Shown piece after piece: positions 8,735 to 16,704 of a DNA stretch of 64,000 bases. The notes under the pieces are model-generated. The model saw nothing but the letters and a program-made list of their open reading frames with translations. It made no database searches and was not told the DNA's origin. The stretch lies in the IMG/VR virus record IMGVR_UViG_3300026488_000015, positions 62,001 through 126,000 of that record; one strand, written 5' to 3'. Each line of letters starts with the position of its first letter. The stretch's first letter is position 1. A program made the translations under genes and the position numbers. This stretch comes from a virus.

Positions 8735-10666
8735 TTAACCGATGATTGTATCAATATCAGTCGAAGCATTAACAGCAGTGAATCTAAGAGTAATAAATTC
8801 AGCGATGTAGTTAGGTTTAACAATGATGTCTGCAATGAACTCGTTTTTCTCAACGATAGCAGGCGTGTTGTTAGACGCATCACAAATTGCTCTGTACTCA
8901 TTAATACCACGGTTACTTTGAACTGTGTTAAGGAATGGAACGATAGCACTTAAAAATCTGTTTCTTGTGAAAGAATCATTGATTTCGAATGTGAAAGATT
9001 TTGAAGTCTTATAGATTACTCTTTCAAGGTAGTTGAATAAAGCTCTTGTAGTAACTCTATCAAATGCACTTGGTACAGAAGTATAAGTCTTGTTACCCCA
9101 AATAACATTTCCAGAACCTGGGAATGAAGTTACGATATTTGTCTTGTTTTGGTACATAGCGTCTCTTTGAGTCTTGTTTGGAATGAAAGCGAATTTCTTA
9201 ACATTCTTAACGCCACCTCTTTGAATACCTGCTGCTGCAGTCCACGGATTTTGTAACTCATTAGTCTGAGCTCTAATTCCAGCCATATCTCCTGCAAGAT
9301 TTAACCATACATTTTTACCAGTGAATTTATCGAATTGGAACTTGTAGTTACCATAAAATGCTGCATAAACAGTATTTACATTCATATCTCCAGCTTTAGT
9401 GTAATCAACGATTGCTTGAGTAGCATTGATTGAAGTTTTACCAACAGTATCTTCAAATCTAGCACCAACATAAGCGATACAATCTCTTCTCATATTTGCT
9501 AAGTTAATAGCTGAAACTGGTGAAAGTTCATTAGCGATAATTAAATCAACATCGATTTCATCAATATTTTCATATAATTTGTAACCATCAATGATTTCTG
9601 CTTGAGTAGCCATACCGTTATTACCACCAGCGAATTCAACTGTATCAGCTGTAATTACACCATCTTGTGAATACATCTTAGAAGCAACACCATCAACGGC
9701 ACCGTTATCTTTAACATAAACAAGATTAGATTTTTCATTTATAACATTTTCGATGTAAGTTGATTTATTTGCATAATCAACAGCACTTTCATCTAAAGAA
9801 ACGATATAAGTTTCAACAACGATATTGTCCTTAGTGATAAGAACGGCAACTTCTCCTGCTGCAGCAGCATATTCGAATTGGTCATCGATAGTAACACCTG
9901 AGAATGCTTCTGAAGGAGTAGCTGTACTGAAATCTGATGCGTTAGCAATAGATACTTCTAAATTATCTCCCCAAACACCTGGGTTTCTAGCAAAGAATTT
10001 AAGTTTTGAACCTGCGTCATCTGTAAGTGCACTAATAGTTTCAGTTACAACATCTAATTGATATGGAACACCTGGTACATAAGCACCACCACCATCAGTA
10101 TAACCAGCAACGATTGCACCAAATCCAACTTTTGTAAACTTACCTGCACCTTCGATAGTGTAAATTACGCCGTCTTCTAAAGAAACAGTCGTAGCGTCAT
10201 CTGCTAGTGATAATTGAGTACCATTAAGTGAAACACCTAAATCAGTTAAAGAAACAAGAACATCTCCTGACTCATCTACACCGAATTGAACTCCACCTAA
10301 TGAGAACACATCCCAATCAGATTTATTCTTAACAAGTTGTGGTGTAGCTGTGATATGTGCGTCATTTGCTACAGAACCGATTTCTGCTACTGAATTAAGT
10401 GCGTCTGCACCAACTACACGAGTTACATAAGAAAAACCTGCACCGTAGTTAAGGAAGTTATAACCTTGATACCATTGATTCATAATACTTGAATTTGGTT
10501 TACCGAAAACTGTTACATAATCATTTGTTGTTCCGATTGCTGTTAATTCATCAACTGGACCTTTTACGAAATCACCAACAAATACTGCTGCTGAATTACC
10601 TACACGATTTGTTACAACCGATGCATCTATTTCTACTACTTCTGAACCTGGGCTTAATAATGCCAT
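8735..10666 (-). CDS. gp18: Contractile tail sheath protein, gp18-like
   Basis: 643 residues, close to the T4 gp18 length. It begins with the sheath N-terminus (PGSEVVEIDASVVTNRVGNS, then AVFVGDFVKGP). The conserved C-terminal sheath domain runs from about 480 to 640 (SFPGSGNVIWGNKTY, FNYLERVIYK, then IIVKPNYIAEFITLRFTAV). The subunits form the contractile tube around the gp19 tail tube. The gene has its own late box at 10818-10825, a leader of about 150 bases with palindromes, and a hairpin separating it from the tube genes, as expected for a very highly expressed gene. Confidence 0.92.
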   Translation of the reverse strand: MALLSPGSEVVEIDASVVTNRVGNSAAVFVGDFVKGPVDELTAIGTTNDYVTVFGKPNSSIMNQWYQGYNFLNYGAGFSYVTRVVGADALNSVAEIGSVANDAHITATPQLVKNKSDWDVFSLGGVQFGVDESGDVLVSLTDLGVSLNGTQLSLADDATTVSLEDGVIYTIEGAGKFTKVGFGAIVAGYTDGGGAYVPGVPYQLDVVTETISALTDDAGSKLKFFARNPGVWGDNLEVSIANASDFSTATPSEAFSGVTIDDQFEYAAAAGEVAVLITKDNIVVETYIVSLDESAVDYANKSTYIENVINEKSNLVYVKDNGAVDGVASKMYSQDGVITADTVEFAGGNNGMATQAEIIDGYKLYENIDEIDVDLIIANELSPVSAINLANMRRDCIAYVGARFEDTVGKTSINATQAIVDYTKAGDMNVNTVYAAFYGNYKFQFDKFTGKNVWLNLAGDMAGIRAQTNELQNPWTAAAGIQRGGVKNVKKFAFIPNKTQRDAMYQNKTNIVTSFPGSGNVIWGNKTYTSVPSAFDRVTTRALFNYLERVIYKTSKSFTFEINDSFTRNRFLSAIVPFLNTVQSNRGINEYRAICDASNNTPAIVEKNEFIADIIVKPNYIAEFITLRFTAVNASTDIDTIIG

Positions 10667-10680
10667 TATATTTCTCCTAG

Positions 10681-10695
10681 TTACCTATTAGGTAA
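10681..10695. repeat. Palindrome in the sheath leader
   Basis: TTACCTATTAGGTAA is a perfect palindrome with one central base. It sits directly before the ribosome binding site (AGGAGA) of the sheath gene, and as an RNA hairpin in the 5' leader it could influence translation or stability. Confidence 0.5.
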
Positions 10696-10817
10696 CGATT
10701 GTTTTTGAGTGTCAATCTTACTCGTTATAGTATCTCTTTATGCAAAAGATGTATTTCGTATATACTCTATACAGTTCTTCGCCATATAGAACTTAAACAA
10801 GATTTAGCTCTTAAATG

Positions 10818-10825
10818 TATTTATA
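10818..10825 (-). promoter_or_regulatory. T4-like late promoter box
   Basis: Exact TATAAATA on the - strand, about 150 bases before the sheath start. This is the longest late leader in the window. Confidence 0.75.
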
Positions 10826-10851
10826 ATTGATTTTAAAAAAGTTTTGTGAGA

Positions 10852-10872
10852 ATAGTCCAAGAAAAGGACTAT
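10852..10872 (-). terminator. Hairpin terminator after the tail tube genes
   Basis: ATAGTCC and GGACTAT form a 7-bp stem with a 7-base loop just beyond the stop of the tube gene at 10886. A T-rich stretch follows some 12 bases later on the - strand. It probably limits read-through from the tube genes into the sheath gene, which has its own promoter. Confidence 0.5.
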
Positions 10873-10885
10873 ATAGTGTGTTTTG

Positions 10886-11404
10886 TTATAATGCTACTGG
10901 AACTGCACTGTCGAAAGCAAATGTTACAGTAAAAGTACCTACTGTGTTTACTTCCGAAGCATCCATTGACATTTCACCAACTGCTTGAGGCCACATATTT
11001 AATAATGTGTAAGCTCCACCAAAGTGATTTGTACTACCGTCATTTTGTAATTGTTTAATAGTAGCTGTACTTACATAAGTGTAGTTATGCATATCAAGCA
11101 CATCATCATCCATTAACCGCATCCATAAAAGAAAAATAGTTCTTACTCTATGGTCTGAAGTTTCATAGAATGTTACTTCAAAAGTGTTACCGTAATCAGT
11201 CATACCTTGTAGTAAAGTTTTACGACCCCTAAGAAATGCTTCAACCATTGGTATATTTTTTCCAGGGAATGCAGTACTCTTAGCTAGAAGGCTACCTATC
11301 TCTTTAAAAATATCTACACCAGGTATAGCTTGGAATTGTACTTCGAATTTATTTGTTCTAGCTCCACTTCCAAGTGCTCTCTTAAGGTCGCTTATTTTAC
11401 TCAT
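10886..11404 (-). CDS. gp19: Tail tube protein paralog, gp19-like (1)
   Basis: 172 residues. It shows the gp19 tail-tube pattern: an N-terminal helix with TNKFEVQF, then STAFPGKNIP, FLRGRKTLLQG, FEVTFYETSDHRVR, a helix with WMRLMDD, and the final TVTFAFDSA strand. Tube subunits stack as hexameric rings inside the sheath. It is the tube copy nearest the sheath gene and is followed by a hairpin terminator. Which of the six paralogs is the main tube subunit cannot be told from sequence; the three at 10886-12532 are closest to canonical gp19. Confidence 0.75.
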   Translation of the reverse strand: MSKISDLKRALGSGARTNKFEVQFQAIPGVDIFKEIGSLLAKSTAFPGKNIPMVEAFLRGRKTLLQGMTDYGNTFEVTFYETSDHRVRTIFLLWMRLMDDDVLDMHNYTYVSTATIKQLQNDGSTNHFGGAYTLLNMWPQAVGEMSMDASEVNTVGTFTVTFAFDSAVPVAL

Positions 11405-11408
11405 CTAT

Positions 11409-12011
11409 CTATCCGTTAGTTGTAGTTGTAGTTGTAACGGTATCTTTTTTCAGTTTCCAGTAATCGAATGATAAAGTTACTGTGAACTCACCAATAGCAT
11501 TAACTGAATCATTTGCCATATCTAAAGTACTGATAACCTGAGGCCATATATTATGGAATGTATATGTCATTGTAGGGTTACCTTGACCATCTAGTTGTGA
11601 AATAGTGGCTGTACCACCAACACTACGGTCATTTTTGTTGTACCCTTCTACATCATCGATACTATCTTGCCAAGCGATAAACGCTTCACGAAGCTTGTGG
11701 TCTTCTGTTTCATAGAAAACTAAGTCCCAAGTGTGGTCGAATTCTGTATCACCTACTAGCATACCCTTTTTACCGCCTACCCAAACTTCCGTTTGACCTA
11801 CAGTTTTTTGTGGGAATGATGTACCTTTACATAGCAAATCAAGTTGTGTAGCATCAGTAGTTGCTGTTTGTGTGATTTTGCCATCCACTTGTACTTCTGC
11901 CGTATCGTTAAACGATGTAATAGCAGTATTTGTAGGTATAATCTGTACTAAATATTTTGTTGTTCTTAAACCAGCACCTAATGCTGATTTTAAGTTTGAA
12001 ATTGCGCTCAT
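11409..12011 (-). CDS. gp19: Tail tube protein paralog, gp19-like (2)
   Basis: 200 residues. It has the same architecture as its neighbours: SNLKSALGAGLRTTKYLVQI at the N-terminus, then LCKGTSFPQKTVGQ, VGGKKGMLVG, DLVFYETEDHKLRE and GEFTVTLSFDYW. Compared with the 12035 copy it has about 20 extra residues near 35-55 (a Thr/Gln-rich loop) and a Thr-rich C-terminal tail. The very high similarity to the 12035 copy indicates a fairly recent tandem duplication. Confidence 0.75.
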   Translation of the reverse strand: MSAISNLKSALGAGLRTTKYLVQIIPTNTAITSFNDTAEVQVDGKITQTATTDATQLDLLCKGTSFPQKTVGQTEVWVGGKKGMLVGDTEFDHTWDLVFYETEDHKLREAFIAWQDSIDDVEGYNKNDRSVGGTATISQLDGQGNPTMTYTFHNIWPQVISTLDMANDSVNAIGEFTVTLSFDYWKLKKDTVTTTTTTNG

Positions 12012-12034
12012 AGAAGCCTCCTTATGATTTTATG

Positions 12035-12532
12035 TTAGTTCTTTTCCCAAAAATCAAAAGAGAATGTTACTGTGAACTCACCAATAGCATTAACTGAATC
12101 ATCAGCCATATCTAATGAACTAACAACTTGCGGCCATAAGTTTGTGAACTCATACTCAGCAGTTTCTTTACCTGCACCGTCTAGTTGAAATACTTTAGCA
12201 GTTTTCATTTCTGTTTCATCGATGTGTGTATTTGTTTTAGTATCATCGATAGCCTTCATCCAAGCAATAAATTCTTCTCTTAGTGAATGGTCTTCTGTTT
12301 CGTAGAATGTAACATCCCAAGTATAATCGAATTCTGTTTCGCCTTGTAACATTGCCTTACGACCTTGTGACCATACTTCAACTTGACCTATTGTAATCTG
12401 TGGAAAGTTTGTTGCTTTACATAATGTATCAATAGTTGCTAATGCACTTGGTGTATTTATGTTTACTTTGTATTTTGTTGTTCTAACTCCACTACCTAAT
12501 GTAGTTTTTAAATCTGAAATTGCGTTTGCCAT
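12035..12532 (-). CDS. gp19: Tail tube protein paralog, gp19-like (3)
   Basis: 165 residues, the most compact copy and the one closest to standard gp19 length. It carries SDLKTTLGSGVRTTKYKVNI, LCKATNFPQITIGQ, WSQGRKAMLQGETEF, DVTFYETEDHSLRE and the final GEFTVTFSFDFW. A perfect TATAAATA late box lies at 12569-12576 with a good ribosome site, so this copy heads the transcript for the three canonical tube genes. It is the best candidate for the major tail tube protein. Confidence 0.8.
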   Translation of the reverse strand: MANAISDLKTTLGSGVRTTKYKVNINTPSALATIDTLCKATNFPQITIGQVEVWSQGRKAMLQGETEFDYTWDVTFYETEDHSLREEFIAWMKAIDDTKTNTHIDETEMKTAKVFQLDGAGKETAEYEFTNLWPQVVSSLDMADDSVNAIGEFTVTFSFDFWEKN

Positions 12533-12568
12533 ATTTCTTCTCCTGTTTTGTGTGTTTATTTACAACTG

Positions 12569-12576
12569 TATTTATA
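12569..12576 (-). promoter_or_regulatory. T4-like late promoter box
   Basis: Exact TATAAATA on the - strand, 36 bases before the start of the tube gene at 12035-12532. Confidence 0.75.
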
Positions 12577-12591
12577 TCTTCTATATACTAC

Positions 12592-13191
12592 CTAAAATAA
12601 ACTCATAAGTCCACCAGCAGCATCTTCTGTTTCAAAAAAACTGTATGCTAGTGTGATAGTACTTGTAGTTAATTCGGATGTATTTGTGCCATCTAAAGTT
12701 AAATCAGAAATAGCAGTAGGATAAACCCCCATATATGTATGGACTAGGCTCGTTGAACCTATTAAATCTACTAATGCTTTCTTTGTCTTTGGTGTTATTT
12801 TAATTGTAGCATCGTAAGGATTAAGATAATCAGAACCCTTAACGGCATTCAACCAATTCATAAAGAATCTTCTAGTTGTAAGCTCTCTATCATTATAATA
12901 TTCTAACTCTATTGTACCCGAATAATCATCCTCTCCAGCAACAACATATTTTCTACCCCTATGATGATATTCAGTAGTAGTAAGATTCTTACCTGGCAAT
13001 GTTACTTGTTTACAAAGAACATTAATTTTAGGCGAAATATCACTACCTATACTAGCAAGCGAATCCAACATTCCACCTGATGGGTATTCTACCTCATCTG
13101 CAAGACTACCTAAGAATATTTCGACATCGTAATCATTTCCTTGAAAACCACCTGATAAATTAAATTGTAGTGTGTATGTGTTTAAAAACAT
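12592..13191 (-). CDS. Tail tube-fold protein, divergent gp19-like (4)
   Basis: 199 residues. The fold pattern is recognisable: a first beta strand (YTLQFNLSGG), LCKQVTLPGKNLT, YHHRGRKYVVAG, GTIELEYYNDRELTTRRFFMNW and a final STITLAYSFFE strand. It has a long Asp/Gly-rich insert near residues 15-55 and no N-terminal helix. Its ATG overlaps the upstream stop. It is more divergent than the three canonical copies and may be a minor tube, tip or adaptor subunit. Confidence 0.6.
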   Translation of the reverse strand: MFLNTYTLQFNLSGGFQGNDYDVEIFLGSLADEVEYPSGGMLDSLASIGSDISPKINVLCKQVTLPGKNLTTTEYHHRGRKYVVAGEDDYSGTIELEYYNDRELTTRRFFMNWLNAVKGSDYLNPYDATIKITPKTKKALVDLIGSTSLVHTYMGVYPTAISDLTLDGTNTSELTTSTITLAYSFFETEDAAGGLMSLF

Positions 13192-13727
13192 TATTTTTTC
13201 TCCTCTTCAATATCTGATTTAGTGAATAAACTAAAAGCAAATGTTACTGTGAACTCTAATAGTTCATTATTTTCTGAACTTAATGATACAGCACTTATTT
13301 CTGTTGGAAAAGAATTTAAAAATGTGTATTCTATATACTCTTTATTGTCATCTATCATACCACTTGAGCGTTTATGGACAACTTTTATGTCTTGGTATAC
13401 TTTTTTCTCGTTCGTATCTGATTTATCGGTATCGTATTCTTCAGAATAGAATTGCATCCACTTCATAAAGTTTTCTCTAAGACCATCTTCTGTCATATAA
13501 AATGTTATTTCTGTTGTGTTCTTATATGATACTTCTCTAGCAATCGGATATTTTACACCGTTCCAGACTTTCTCTATTTGTTTTCTTTCTATACTAGGTA
13601 GCTCAACACTTTTTGCTGAATATACTACAATAGCGGGATTCAATATACCTTCATCCATTCCAGGAAATATCACTTCAAACCTATTAGCACTGGCAAATTT
13701 GTTTATTATCGTATTAATATTAATCAT
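13191..13727 (-). CDS. Tail tube-fold protein, divergent gp19-like (5)
   Basis: 178 residues. Features: ASANRFEVIFPG, SAKSVELPSIERKQ, VWNGVKYPIAREVSYK, TEITFYMTEDGLRENFMKW and the final LLEFTVTFAFSLF strand. The Arg-x-Phe N-strand and the R-x2-F-x2-W helix are shared with every paralog. It resembles the 13738 copy most, especially the NGVKY(P)I-R-EI/V segment. An adaptor or tube-initiator role is possible. Confidence 0.6.
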   Translation of the reverse strand: MININTIINKFASANRFEVIFPGMDEGILNPAIVVYSAKSVELPSIERKQIEKVWNGVKYPIAREVSYKNTTEITFYMTEDGLRENFMKWMQFYSEEYDTDKSDTNEKKVYQDIKVVHKRSSGMIDDNKEYIEYTFLNSFPTEISAVSLSSENNELLEFTVTFAFSLFTKSDIEEEKK

Positions 13728-13737
13728 ATATCATCTC

Positions 13738-14292
13738 CTAAAATAGTAAATCTAATAGACTGCCACCAGATGAGGCTTCTTTTGATTCTGCAGTTGAACT
13801 TGTGCTCGTTTCTTTAACCCAATTATATCCGAATGATACAGTAAATTCAGGTATTTCTATCGAGCTTGATGATAATGCAATCTCGCTCACACTCTTAACA
13901 AACCCATCAGAAAATGTATTAACTGTAAAACTATCAGGCACATCAATATCGTTATTGGTCATTTCTGAATTTGTCTGTTGAGTTACAATAATGTTTAAAT
14001 CTTTTACATCAGTGCTCATCATTGTTAGGAATGCTTCTCGGATATTTTCGCTCTCATCTTGTATAAAAGTCATTGACACTTCATTTGTAAAAGCAATCTC
14101 TCTAGGTATTACATATTTTATGCCGTTCAACCAATACTCTGCTTCATTTCTCGTTTGTTCAACTAATCTTAAATCTTTACATAATGTGTCTATAGCTAAA
14201 TCTACATCAGTTCCTGTTATTTGTAGTGAATATCTATTTGATGAAGCAAGATTCGGTAAAACTACTGTCAATACATCTGTTATTAATGCCAT
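13738..14292 (-). CDS. Tail tube-fold protein, divergent gp19-like (6)
   Basis: 184 residues. Features: ASSNRYSLQI, LCKDLRLVEQ, YWLNGIKYVIPREIAF, VSMTFIQDESENIREAFL and IPEFTVSFGYNWV, followed by a Ser/Glu-rich tail. It is the first of the six tandem tube-fold genes in transcription order and abuts the gp15-like gene (2-base gap), so it probably shares the late promoter at 15388. Being next to the terminator gene suggests a distal tube or joining role (inference). Confidence 0.6.
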   Translation of the reverse strand: MALITDVLTVVLPNLASSNRYSLQITGTDVDLAIDTLCKDLRLVEQTRNEAEYWLNGIKYVIPREIAFTNEVSMTFIQDESENIREAFLTMMSTDVKDLNIIVTQQTNSEMTNNDIDVPDSFTVNTFSDGFVKSVSEIALSSSSIEIPEFTVSFGYNWVKETSTSSTAESKEASSGGSLLDLLF

Positions 14293-14293
14293 C

Positions 14294-15367
14294 TTAAACT
14301 CCTATTTCTATGCTGAAATCATAAGGTTTACTCTGTAATCCTTTATTGTCTATCACTATAACTCTTATATGTGCTGAAGAATCTTCCGTAAGATTTCCTG
14401 GTGTTACATATTTAACCTTATCTTTATTCGTTTCTATGGTACCTATATCGTTATATACACTCCATACATAAGTAAAAATATCACTATCTCTATCTTTGAA
14501 GTGGACTTTTAATACAGCACTCTTACCATCATTAAGACTTACATTTCCTGATATATGAGATATAATGGGTTCTGTATTACCATCTTCATCTTCGCTTGAA
14601 ATGTTATCTATTATAGGATTATTCTGACCCATTGTTTCGAAAAATTCTTCTTTCTTATGTGAAGTTTTATTTAGTAATTCATCTACATCAAACTCGTACT
14701 TAGCACTTCTTAGTTCTTCATCGTTGGGTTTCATACCCATATAGATTTTAACTTTTTCTACTTTCTCTGCATCTTTAATCGGTGGATACATATTACCTTT
14801 TACTAAGATACTTAATGAACCTTCGATTAGTCTGATTTCATCTTCGCCGTATTCTTCAGGTAAAACAATATCTGCACTTTCTAACATAATAGGAATACTA
14901 GTTGGTTCATCTTGAATCTCTAATTCATTAACGAAAAGAGAATAACTAGGATTAAAGAAAGGTATAATTTGTTCTTGAATCATACTCATATCCATCATAG
15001 TTCTCGTAGCAATACTAATAGTGAATGAGAAATCTACTGCAACAGCATTATACTGAAACGATATTCTTTCTCCATCAATTACTTTGTTAATTTTTGTGTA
15101 TTTGTTTGTTTGTCTTTGTTTATTTGGAGTCATACTCTCAAAAGTTAATGCCATTCTAGGTAGAATATTAACATTTCCTCTAAGCATAGCTTCAGAATCT
15201 TGTTCGCTAAGAATAAAGGCTTTATCTCTCGCACCAAAAGTGATAGGTACAGTATGATGTGTAGTGGACAGACCATCGCTAGAAACTCTTTCAATTTCTA
15301 TATCATTGAAAGTGTCTAGTAAAGCCATAGTTATTTTAGAAATTGTTTTATGGTGATAAAAGGTCAT
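14294..15367 (-). CDS. gp15: gp15-like tail terminator/sheath stabiliser with C-terminal Ig-like domain
   Basis: 357 residues from the ATG at 15367, chosen because a strong ribosome site (AAAGGAGA) and a TATAAATA box precede it; an in-frame ATG at 15418 lies above that box. Residues 1 to about 240 follow the T4 gp15 pattern: FYHHKTISKI, DTFNDIEIER, PITFGARDKAF, LPRMALTFESM, VDFSFTISI, IIPFFNPSYSLFVNE and LSILVKGNMYPP. gp15 caps the tail tube and sheath at the head-proximal end. Residues of about 270-357 form an extra beta-sandwich (FTYVWSVYND, ending NKGLQSKPYDFSIEI), Ig/PKD-like, absent from T4 gp15; it may decorate the neck. Confidence 0.75.
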   Translation of the reverse strand: MTFYHHKTISKITMALLDTFNDIEIERVSSDGLSTTHHTVPITFGARDKAFILSEQDSEAMLRGNVNILPRMALTFESMTPNKQRQTNKYTKINKVIDGERISFQYNAVAVDFSFTISIATRTMMDMSMIQEQIIPFFNPSYSLFVNELEIQDEPTSIPIMLESADIVLPEEYGEDEIRLIEGSLSILVKGNMYPPIKDAEKVEKVKIYMGMKPNDEELRSAKYEFDVDELLNKTSHKKEEFFETMGQNNPIIDNISSEDEDGNTEPIISHISGNVSLNDGKSAVLKVHFKDRDSDIFTYVWSVYNDIGTIETNKDKVKYVTPGNLTEDSSAHIRVIVIDNKGLQSKPYDFSIEIGV

Positions 15368-15387
15368 TTTGATTCTCCTTTTAGAGA

Positions 15388-15395
15388 TATTTATA
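15388..15395 (-). promoter_or_regulatory. T4-like late promoter box
   Basis: Exact TATAAATA on the - strand, 20 bases before the corrected gp15-like start. It fixes that start, because the longer reading would place the promoter inside the gene. Confidence 0.75.
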
Positions 15396-16091
15396 TTACT
15401 TATCAGGTAAGAAGCCATTAATCAAATCATTTGTTGAAAGGATATAATTATTTTGTATATTAGTAGTACCATTTTCAGAACCGTTTATGTCATCGTTCAT
15501 TTGTTCTTGACGCATATACTGCTTCAGCTTGACCTGAGTTTCTGCTACATCCTTATAGATTTTTGAAAGGAGCTGTACCTGATTAGCTACAGCTTTCATT
15601 AAGGAAGAGAATCCCTCTAATATTGTGGGAGAAATATCATCGATTGATACCATTAACATTTCATCTGTGAATTTTTTCTGAACAGCTCTACCATCAGCTA
15701 GAGAATCCAAAAGAATAGCTCTCATTTTAGCAAAATCGTTACTCAATAAATCAATATTGAATGCTGATGCTTTAATGTCCTCTGTTATTTCGTAACCAGC
15801 TTGTTTGTACTCAACAGCATCTTTCCTTACAGTATCTATACCTTCTTGTATATTGCTTGTCATAGCATCAGAGCTAACACCGAATGCGTCTGATAGCGTA
15901 TCAAATTTTGCTGCTACACCTGCTATATTTTCTTGTGAGGGGTTGTGTTCAAACTGCTCTATGATGTCGATAAATTCCTGAGTGGTTTCATCAACATCTT
16001 CTATGAGTTCTACGGTATTTACTTCTTCTAGTGTTTCTTCTAAATCACCTAGTATATCTGCTAGACCTAAATCATCTAAATTTGTATCCAT
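15396..16091 (-). CDS. Uncharacterised late acidic helical protein
   Basis: 231 residues. The N-terminal 60 residues are strongly acidic. Residues of about 90-200 form helices with coiled-coil character (KAVANQVQLLSKIYKDVAET, then QVKLKQYMRQEQM). An Asn-rich linker leads to LINGFLPDK at the C-terminus. It lies between the gp15-like and ankyrin genes and has a CATAAATA late-type box at 16123-16130. No family recognised; a structural or assembly protein of the neck or tail is likely from position only. Confidence 0.5.
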   Translation of the reverse strand: MDTNLDDLGLADILGDLEETLEEVNTVELIEDVDETTQEFIDIIEQFEHNPSQENIAGVAAKFDTLSDAFGVSSDAMTSNIQEGIDTVRKDAVEYKQAGYEITEDIKASAFNIDLLSNDFAKMRAILLDSLADGRAVQKKFTDEMLMVSIDDISPTILEGFSSLMKAVANQVQLLSKIYKDVAETQVKLKQYMRQEQMNDDINGSENGTTNIQNNYILSTNDLINGFLPDK

Positions 16092-16122
16092 ATCTATTCC
16101 TTATAAAGACTCGCTTTATAAG

Positions 16123-16130
16123 TATTTATG
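16123..16130 (-). promoter_or_regulatory. Late promoter box variant
   Basis: CATAAATA on the - strand, one base off consensus, 31 bases before the start of the 15396-16091 gene. Confidence 0.5.
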
Positions 16131-16674
16131 AATCTAGTAAATCAGCGTATTTACCTATTTTCTTAACGGCTTTAGCGTGTTTTTCTTGTGCCTTCCAAGC
16201 CTTTTCTATAATAACTTTAATTTTAGAATTCATAGGTAGTTCACGAATTTCTTCTGTGATTTTAGCACCATTCTTTATAAGCATTCTTACTGTACCAGCT
16301 TCTGTATCATAACCTTTGAGGTGGTTACCTAATGGTGTATCTCCCCATTTATTTTCCTTAGCCCAATCCATTTTCTCATTTTTGATGACCTTAAAGAATT
16401 CTGGTTTGTCTTGTTGGAATAATGTGTGTAATACTGTTGATTGGTTGTCTTCATCTTCAGCATTTAGATTACAATCTCCACTCTTTACAAGATATTTGAA
16501 AATCTTAAACGAACCTTTATTTACTGTCGTTCTATCTAAAATATTCTGATAACCTAGATAAGCATCAAGATTTCCACCGGCTTTATGCCATTTCTTAAAT
16601 TTTGTTAAATCATCTTGTTTAATGATTTCTGATACGGTTTCTAATTCTTCGCCTTCTAATATTTCTTTTTTCAT
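16126..16674 (-). CDS. Ankyrin-repeat protein with C-terminal GKYADLL tail
   Basis: 182 residues. About four degenerate ankyrin units are visible, for example GSFKIFKYLVKSGDCNLNAE, ATVLHTLFQQ-type and DTPLGNHLKGYDTEAGTVRM followed by LIKNGAKITEEI. The chain ends KKIGKYADLLDS, the tail shared with the proteins at 49361, 49870, 50193 and 57721. Ankyrin repeats bind proteins, so this is likely a host- or virion-interacting effector. It sits directly downstream of the terminase and has a GATAAATA late box 20 bases upstream, so it is made late. Confidence 0.7.
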   Translation of the reverse strand: MKKEILEGEELETVSEIIKQDDLTKFKKWHKAGGNLDAYLGYQNILDRTTVNKGSFKIFKYLVKSGDCNLNAEDEDNQSTVLHTLFQQDKPEFFKVIKNEKMDWAKENKWGDTPLGNHLKGYDTEAGTVRMLIKNGAKITEEIRELPMNSKIKVIIEKAWKAQEKHAKAVKKIGKYADLLDS

Positions 16675-16693
16675 TGTTATCTCCGTTTATTGG

Positions 16694-16701
16694 TATTTAT
16701 C
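16694..16701 (-). promoter_or_regulatory. Late promoter box variant
   Basis: GATAAATA on the - strand, 20 bases before the ankyrin gene start at 16674. Confidence 0.55.
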
Positions 16702-16704
16702 GTT

